A DNA stretch of 64,000 nucleotides from Bacteroidota bacterium (GTDB lineage: Bacteria > Bacteroidota > Bacteroidia > 2-12-FULL-35-15), in contig JAOQAE010000006.1 of NCBI GenBank assembly GCA_025963725.1, forward strand, positions 310,001-374,000, given 5' to 3'. Under the pieces are notes generated by a model. The model searched no databases. It worked only from the letters and a program-made list of their open reading frames with translations, and had not been told where the DNA came from. A program made the position numbers and the translations under genes. Shown piece by piece: positions 59,197 to 64,000 of this stretch. Position 1 is the stretch's first letter; every line of letters starts with the position of its first letter.

Positions 59197-60465
59197 ATGA
59201 TTTTTGAAAATACACTGGAGTTTGCAAAGCAACAGGATGCTGCCGATCCATTAAAAAGCTACCGCAGCATGTTCTACTTCCCCATGATGCATGGCCGGGA
59301 AACAGTTTATTTCACAGGCAATTCGCTGGGGCTGCAACCCAAAACCACACAGGATTATGTGCTGAACGAGCTGGAAGACTGGGCAACATACGGCGTGGAA
59401 GGCCACTTTCATGCACGCAAGCCATGGCTTTCGTACCATGAGCAGTTTGCGGCGCCGGTGGCAAGGATCGTTGGCGCGCTGCCGGATGAAGTGGTGGTGA
59501 TGAACCAGCTGACCGTGAACCTGCACCTGCTGCTGGTGAGCTTTTACCGCCCGACCAAAACGCGCTACAAGATCCTCTGTGAAGCAAAAGCATTTCCTTC
59601 CGATCAGTATGCCATTGAGTCCCAGGTGAAATTTCATAACCTGAAGCCGGAGGATGCGGTGATCGAGATCGCACCGCGTGAAGGCGAGCATTGCATCCGC
59701 CATGAGGACATCCTTGAAGCCATTGAAAAGCATCATGAAGCGCTTGCCGTGATCATGATCGGCGGTGTGAATTATTATACCGGGCAGGCCTTCGACATGG
59801 AAGCCATTACGGAAGCCGGCCACCAGGCAGGCGCCCTCGTGGGATTCGACCTTGCGCATGCCGCAGGAAACCTGAAACTGCAGCTGCACGAATGGAATGT
59901 GGATTTTGCCTGCTGGTGCAGCTACAAATATTTAAACTCAGGCCCGGGAGGCGTTTCGGGTGTTTTCATCAACAGGCGCCACCTGAACAATCCTGAGATC
60001 ATCCGCTTTGCCGGCTGGTGGGGACATGATAAAGCCACGCGCTTTAAAATGGAAAAAGGATTTATCCCGATGCCAACCGCGGAAGCTTGGCAGATGAGCA
60101 ACGCCCCTGTATTATCGATGGCTGCACATAAAGCCGCCGTGGATATTTTTGATGCAGCCGGTATGGATAAGCTCGTAACCAAGGCAGGAAAGCTTACGGG
60201 ATATCTTGAATTTGTGATCGATGAGATCAACAAAGGGCTGGAGCAAAAGCTGGAGATCATTACACCACGCGATAAAACACAACGTGGCTGCCAGCTCTCC
60301 ATAGTGGCGCATGGAAGAGGCAAAGACCTCTTCAATAAATTAACGGAGGCAGGCGTGATCAGCGACTGGCGCGAGCCGAATGTGATCCGCTGCGCACCGG
60401 TTCCATTGTACAATTCATTTGAAGATGTTTACAGGTTCGGAGAGATCCTGAAAGCTTCGTTATAA
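59197..60465 (+). CDS. kynU: kynureninase
   Basis: 422 aa from ATG 59197 ([20 protein letters not shown]); the frame is longer but this start matches KynU. Key segments are [75 protein letters not shown] and the PLP lysine in [20 protein letters not shown]. It cleaves kynurenine or 3-hydroxykynurenine to anthranilate or 3-hydroxyanthranilate plus alanine. kmo lies 1.35 kb downstream on the same strand, indicating the kynurenine pathway, likely toward NAD or tryptophan breakdown. Confidence 0.97.
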   Translation: MIFENTLEFAKQQDAADPLKSYRSMFYFPMMHGRETVYFTGNSLGLQPKTTQDYVLNELEDWATYGVEGHFHARKPWLSYHEQFAAPVARIVGALPDEVVVMNQLTVNLHLLLVSFYRPTKTRYKILCEAKAFPSDQYAIESQVKFHNLKPEDAVIEIAPREGEHCIRHEDILEAIEKHHEALAVIMIGGVNYYTGQAFDMEAITEAGHQAGALVGFDLAHAAGNLKLQLHEWNVDFACWCSYKYLNSGPGGVSGVFINRRHLNNPEIIRFAGWWGHDKATRFKMEKGFIPMPTAEAWQMSNAPVLSMAAHKAAVDIFDAAGMDKLVTKAGKLTGYLEFVIDEINKGLEQKLEIITPRDKTQRGCQLSIVAHGRGKDLFNKLTEAGVISDWREPNVIRCAPVPLYNSFEDVYRFGEILKASL

Positions 60466-60503
60466 ACATTTGCGCTATTTGCGTGGTTGCAGGAAATAAA
60501 AAA

Positions 60504-60995
60504 ATGCCGGTACAAAAATTCAAATCAAAGCTGGAAAAGGTCGGTTCCTGGACGATCGTAAAGGTGCCTTTTGATGCGAAGAAGATCTTCGGTTCTGCAT
60601 CGCACATCAGGGTGAAAGGCATGATCGATCATGTGCCCTTCAACATTTCCCTGATGCCGATGGGCGAAGGCGTTCACTGCTTTCCTGTGAAAGCGGAACT
60701 GCGCAAGGCCATCGGGAAAGATTCCGGCGACCCGGTGAGCGTGATCCTCGAGCAGGATCATGAAAAGCGCGTGTTCGAAGTGCCTTCCGAATTAACCGGC
60801 GCTTTCAAGGCCAGCAAGGAGGCTAAAAAGATGTTTGATTCTTACAGCGCTTCCATGCAGCGCGAACATTGCAGGTACATTGCCGAAGGAAAGAAAAAGG
60901 AAACCAGGGAGAGCCGCGCGGTGGCGACGGTGCTGAAGCTGGAGAAGCTGTATGCTGAAAAGCAGGCGGCCGGCACCGCTAAAAAGAAAAAATAA
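60504..60995 (+). CDS. DUF1905 / YdeI-OmdA-type protein
   Basis: 163 aa from ATG 60504 (MPVQKFKSKLEKVGSWTIVK). The N-terminal part is DUF1905-like (VKVPFDAKKIFGSASHIRVK then GMIDHVPFNISLMPMGEG). The C-terminal part, EVPSELTGAFKASKEAKKMF and DSYSASMQREHCRYIAEGKK then KETRESRAVATVLK, is the OmdA/YdeI helical repeat. Biochemical role unknown. It overlaps the next gene by 44 bp, which is itself OmdA-related. Confidence 0.85.
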   Translation: MPVQKFKSKLEKVGSWTIVKVPFDAKKIFGSASHIRVKGMIDHVPFNISLMPMGEGVHCFPVKAELRKAIGKDSGDPVSVILEQDHEKRVFEVPSELTGAFKASKEAKKMFDSYSASMQREHCRYIAEGKKKETRESRAVATVLKLEKLYAEKQAAGTAKKKK

Positions 60996-61638
60996 AACTG
61001 TTGACGCTGTGAAACCCGCCGTAAAAAAAACAAAAGTAAAGCACAATCCTGATGCGAAGGCCCTGATCGACGAAGGCATCAGCCAGGCGGAGCCAAAAGC
61101 GCAGGCCATCTGTAAAAAATTACGCGCCATCATTTTCAAGGCGGAGCCTGACATCATCGAAGACTGGAAATGGGGCCCGAATTATTACAAGGATGGAATG
61201 GTATGCGGATTCTGGTATTTCAAGACACACGTCTCCTTTGTGTTTTTCCAGGGAGCATTGCTGAAGGATAAGAAAAAAGTGCTATTGAAAAATGAAGGCA
61301 ACCTGCATAACCGGCACATCAAATTCACGGATCTAAAGCAGATCGATGAAAAGCTGCTGATCGAATACATTACCGAAGCGGTGATCAACAATGAAAAAGG
61401 ATTGAAGATCACGGAAGCGAAAGATAAAACGGTGGTGATCCCGGACGACTTCAAAAAGCTGCTCAGCAAGAACAAGCTGCTGAAAAACTTTGAGGAGATG
61501 TCGTACTCAAAGCGAAAAGATTATGTGGGCTGGATCAATGGAGCGAAACAGGCGGAAACAAGGGAACGGCGGATCACTCAGGCTTTGGAGAAAATTAAAG
61601 AGAAGTTGGGATTGAACGATCATTATTTGAAAAAGTAG
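60952..61638 (+). CDS. DUF1801 + OmdA/YdeI-domain protein
   Basis: 228 aa if started at ATG 60952; a GTG at 61009 would remove the overlap with the previous gene and the odd basic N-terminus (LKSRRPAPLKRKNKT). DUF1801 is visible in KKLRAIIFKAEPDIIEDWKW then GPNYYKDGMVCGFWYFKTH. The OmdA tail is FEEMSYSKRKDYVGWINGAK then QAETRERRITQALEKIKEKL. The two genes together may be products of a domain family expansion. Role unknown. Confidence 0.8.
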   Translation: MLKSRRPAPLKRKNKTVDAVKPAVKKTKVKHNPDAKALIDEGISQAEPKAQAICKKLRAIIFKAEPDIIEDWKWGPNYYKDGMVCGFWYFKTHVSFVFFQGALLKDKKKVLLKNEGNLHNRHIKFTDLKQIDEKLLIEYITEAVINNEKGLKITEAKDKTVVIPDDFKKLLSKNKLLKNFEEMSYSKRKDYVGWINGAKQAETRERRITQALEKIKEKLGLNDHYLKK

Positions 61639-61790
61639 TTTCAGGTTGAAGTACTTTGTGTGTTAAGTTTCAGGTTTAATGTTGACGAACTAAGTGGGTT
61701 AGTTGCAGGTTGAAGTACTATGTGTTATTAGGTTTCAGGTTGACGAACTATGTGTGTTAGGTTTAAAGTTTAAAGTTAAAGTGCTGTGTG
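61639..61790. repeat. imperfect tandem repeat between the OmdA gene and kmo
   Basis: A unit like GTTTCAGGTTGAAGTACTTT then GTGTGTTA is repeated about three times with changes (GTTGCAGGTTGAAGTACTAT..., GGTTTCAGGTTGACGAACTA...). No reading frame. It fills the 181 bp gap before kmo. Confidence 0.65.
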
Positions 61791-61819
61791 AAATCAGAAT
61801 TTGAAAGAGAAAAAAAATT

Positions 61820-63196
61820 ATGACAAAAAAAGTAACAGTAGTAGGTGCAGGTTTGGTTGGTTCGCTTTTATCCATTTACCTGGCGAAGCGCGGATATAAG
61901 ATCGACCTTTTTGAACGCCGTCCCGATATGCGGAAGGCCAAGATCTCCGCAGGAAAATCGATCAACCTCGCGCTGAGCGACCGCGGCTGGAAAGGGCTTG
62001 AAGGCGTTGGCATTGCCGATGAGATCAAAAAGATCGCGATCCCGATGTATGGCCGCTACATTCACCACAAGGACGGCTCCACCGCTTTTCAGCCATACGG
62101 AAAGGATAACCAGGCGATCTATTCCGTTTCCCGCGCGGAGATCAACATGCGGCTGATGGACCTTGCGGAGCAGCAGGAAAATGTAAATATTCATTTCAAT
62201 GAGCGCTGCACCAGCATCGACAGGCAAAAGCTGGAAGCGCATTTTGAAAACATGGAAACTCATAAAACAAGTGCAGTTCAAAGCGATCTCCTGTTTGGCT
62301 CGGATGGGGCATTCGCAGCTTCGAGGCTCAACATGCAGCTGAGCAGCGACCGCTTCGAATACAACCAGCATTATATTTCCGCAGGATATAAGGAGCTGAT
62401 CATTCCTCCCGGCCCGAACGGAGAGTTCATGATCGAGAAGAACGCGCTGCACATCTGGCCCCGCGGCAGCTTTATGATGATCGCATTGCCCAACACCGAC
62501 GGCAATTTTACCTGCACGCTCTTTTTTCCTTTCGAAGGGGAAAAATCATTTGCAAGCATTAAAACCCGCGATGACGTTGAGAAATTCTTCAAGGAAGAGT
62601 TTCCCGATGCGGTTCCTCTGATGCCGACATTGCTGGATGATTACATGAACAATCCAACTTCCTCGCTTGTTACCGTTAAATGCTTTCCATGGACATTCGA
62701 CGAGAAGATCGCGCTGATCGGCGATGCCGCGCATGCTATTGTACCTTTTTACGGACAAGGCATGAACTGCGGCTTTGAGGATTGCGTGGTGCTGAATGAT
62801 CTGATCGATAAATACCTCAGCCCGCCCCTCTCCCAAGGAGAGGGAGGAAAAAATGCATGGGCTAAAATATTGGATGAATATCAAACGTTAAGAAAGCCGG
62901 ATGCCGATGCCATCGCCGACCTTGCCGTGATGAATTTTACGGAGATGCGCGACAAGACCGGCGATCCGAAGTTCCTGCTGCAGAAGAAGATCGAAGCGAA
63001 CTTCAGCAGCAAGCACCCGGATAAATGGATCCCGCTGTATTCGATGGTAACCTACAGTCCGCACATCCGCTACTCCACCGCCCTTAAAAACGGCATGAAG
63101 CAGGAGGAGATCATGCAGAAGGTAATGGCGATGCCTGACATCGACAAAAAATGGGACAGTGAGGAAGTTGAAAAGGAAATGCTAAAATACCTTTGA
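61820..63196 (+). CDS. kmo: kynurenine 3-monooxygenase with a repeat-derived insertion
   Basis: 458 aa FAD monooxygenase. The dinucleotide-binding motif is VTVVGAGLVGSLLSIYLAKR. The GD motif is ALIGDAAHAIVPFYGQGMNC then GFEDCVVLN. The family segment ISAGKSINLALSDRGWKGLE is intact, as is the ending YSPHIRYSTALKNGMKQEEI. It hydroxylates kynurenine at C3 using NADPH and O2. Odd: between LIDKYL and WAKILDEYQTLRKPDAD there is SPPLSQGEGGKNA, encoded by a palindromic repeat at 62825-62853, a loop insertion that most KMO sequences lack. The frame is kept. Confidence 0.95.
   Translation: MTKKVTVVGAGLVGSLLSIYLAKRGYKIDLFERRPDMRKAKISAGKSINLALSDRGWKGLEGVGIADEIKKIAIPMYGRYIHHKDGSTAFQPYGKDNQAIYSVSRAEINMRLMDLAEQQENVNIHFNERCTSIDRQKLEAHFENMETHKTSAVQSDLLFGSDGAFAASRLNMQLSSDRFEYNQHYISAGYKELIIPPGPNGEFMIEKNALHIWPRGSFMMIALPNTDGNFTCTLFFPFEGEKSFASIKTRDDVEKFFKEEFPDAVPLMPTLLDDYMNNPTSSLVTVKCFPWTFDEKIALIGDAAHAIVPFYGQGMNCGFEDCVVLNDLIDKYLSPPLSQGEGGKNAWAKILDEYQTLRKPDADAIADLAVMNFTEMRDKTGDPKFLLQKKIEANFSSKHPDKWIPLYSMVTYSPHIRYSTALKNGMKQEEIMQKVMAMPDIDKKWDSEEVEKEMLKYL
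62820..62858. repeat. in-frame palindromic repeat inside kmo
   Basis: CCCTCTCC CAA GGAGAGGG (62826-62844) with flanks GCC...GGAAAAAATGCATGGGC. Same type as CCCCTCTC-AAGAGGGG in the MITE-like element (14390-14531) and the cluster at 42460. It encodes SPPLSQGEGGKN in kmo. Confidence 0.75.
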
Positions 63197-63495
63197 TCTA
63201 TCATAAAAAATATTTGGTTGTAAAGCTGCTCATCGAGAACCTGGGCAAGTACGAGCTGATGGGCATTTACCGGCCGCAGGCATACTGTCAGGGCGCAAAA
63301 GGCTACAGCAGCGAATGCCAGATCGAGCTGTACAAAAAGCCCATCGAGCCCGGCAAATCGGAAGTGCTGAATGCGGTGCTTTTAAATCCTTTAGGCTTTG
63401 GCGACCATTTAAAACAAGGAAGTTTGTTAACTTTACGGAACGGATTGGATATTGAGGCGAAAGCGGTGGTGCTGGAAATAATCGGTTATAAGTAA
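63193..63495 (+). CDS. small protein, possible EF-Tu C-terminal-like barrel
   Basis: 100 aa from a TTG that overlaps the kmo stop as TTGA. Sequence features are YELMGIYRPQAYCQGAKGYS, IELYKKPIEPGKSEVLNAVL and LKQGSLLTLRNGLDIEAKAV then VLEIIGYK. The Gly-Tyr-Arg-Pro, 'EPG', 'F/L.LR.G...AKG.V.EI' pattern resembles the beta-barrel of EF-Tu C-terminal domains. This likeness is weak, and I would not name it. Translationally coupled to kmo. Confidence 0.5.
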   Translation: MIYHKKYLVVKLLIENLGKYELMGIYRPQAYCQGAKGYSSECQIELYKKPIEPGKSEVLNAVLLNPLGFGDHLKQGSLLTLRNGLDIEAKAVVLEIIGYK

Positions 63496-63539
63496 ACGAA
63501 GCCTTGCCAATCTTACAAAAAACAATCTGTGCTGATCCT

Positions 63540-64000
63540 GTGATTAAACTGAAAAACATATTCCTGATCCTTGCATTTGTATCCGTACATCTGCACATTG
63601 CCGCGCAGGTAAGCACGGACGAGCAGCTGGCGCAGCAGTTCTACCAGAACAAGGAGTTTGACAAAGCGCTGGATTACTACGAAAAGCTGTACAACAAAAA
63701 ATCGCCCGACCAGTTCTATTCGCCTTACCTGAATTGCCTGCTGGAAACAAAGGATTTCAAAAAAGCGGAGAAGATCGTAAAGAAGCAAATAAAGAATCAC
63801 CCCGAAAGCCTCAATTTTAACGTCGACCTGGGAATGGTGTACCTCCGCTCCGAAGAGCCGGATAAAGCCAGGAAGGAATGGGAGAACGCGATCAAACAGG
63901 TAAAAACGGATGACCAGGTATTCCCGCTGGCGAATGCATTCATCGCTCTCCGCGAATACACGTATGCCGTCGACACCTATTTAAAAGGAAGAAAAATTTC
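63540..64000 (+). CDS. TPR-repeat exported protein, cut by right edge
   Basis: GTG start at 63540 gives a signal peptide (IKLKNIFLILAFVSVHLHIA) and then TPR helices: EQLAQQFYQNKEFDKALDYY then EKLYNKKSPDQFYSPYLNCL, DFKKAEKIVKKQIKNHPESL and NVDLGMVYLRSEEPDKARKE. The frame is still open at the window end (153 codons seen). A role in protein-protein contact in the periplasm is likely; no further domain can be seen. A TTG 36 bp upstream is the only other start candidate. Confidence 0.75.
   Translation, partial: MIKLKNIFLILAFVSVHLHIAAQVSTDEQLAQQFYQNKEFDKALDYYEKLYNKKSPDQFYSPYLNCLLETKDFKKAEKIVKKQIKNHPESLNFNVDLGMVYLRSEEPDKARKEWENAIKQVKTDDQVFPLANAFIALREYTYAVDTYLKGRKI

Noticed and set aside
1-64000. 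tRNA and rRNA genes
   Set aside because: No cloverleaf with GTTCGANNC-type T-loop or rRNA-like stretch was noticed in the intergenic regions.

Overview
The window looks like chromosomal DNA of a Bacteroidota bacterium (order not resolvable). The evidence is type IX secretion (T9SS) cargo with 'YPNP' or 'FTPNSDG' C-terminal sorting domains, a PorP/SprF + PorE-like pair, promoters of the TTTG-19 bp-TAnnTTTG type, few Shine-Dalgarno sites, and clear Bacteroidota gene sets (korAB, prfB with programmed frameshift, feoAB, gcvP, fumC, kynU/kmo). Most of the window is an ordinary core genome with moderate GC.

Layout. 1-4.6 kb: tex (cut by the left edge) and recG, both minus. 4.8-12.8 kb: S41 tail protease, secreted helical protein, transglutaminase-like coiled-coil protein, LTXXQ-like small protein, and a vWA protein with both a lipobox and a T9SS tail. 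12.8-18.1 kb: korA/korB (minus), with a 142 bp MITE-like element between them, a repeat-filled 489 bp gap that also holds a candidate Cys-rich mini-ORF with its own terminator-like hairpin, and a FadL-type porin. 18.1-22.2 kb: AT-richer island of six small unknown genes, all on +, separated by imperfect palindromes that open with (A/T)GCTAAC or CACTAAC and close with GTTAGCT, GTTAGTG or GTTGGCA. This is the layout of an integron gene-cassette array (attC-like sites, no integrase in the window) and is the most notable system here. 22.3-29.9 kb: T9SS esterase, tetR-MFS pair with a palindromic operator, a sigma factor / TM-SUMF1 / OmpA operon, recX. 30-35.6 kb: prfB with +1 frameshift, arsC-like gene, and the operon SprB-repeat type-B cargo - PorP/SprF - PorE-like OmpA lipoprotein. 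35.8-46.9 kb: fumC, manC, aminotransferase, SprT-like and YpfJ-like metalloproteins, feoA-feoB, a 39-aa lipoprotein, mlaE-mlaF. 47-50.5 kb: three T9SS-secreted proteins in a row, each with its own promoter and terminator. 50.5-64 kb: gcvP, a propeller-Y_Y_Y-SpoIIE sensor phosphatase, hemL, kynU, two YdeI/OmdA-type proteins, kmo, and a TPR protein cut by the right edge.

A second theme is small dispersed palindromic repeats of several families (GTCATGCCGTG..., GTCATTGCGAG..., GTCATTTCGAG..., CCCTCTCnnGAGAGGG..., GAATTACGAAT...). They fill most intergenic spaces, and one has been captured in frame inside kmo. No rRNA, tRNA or CRISPR array was seen. All functional calls rest on motif recognition by eye; no database search was run.
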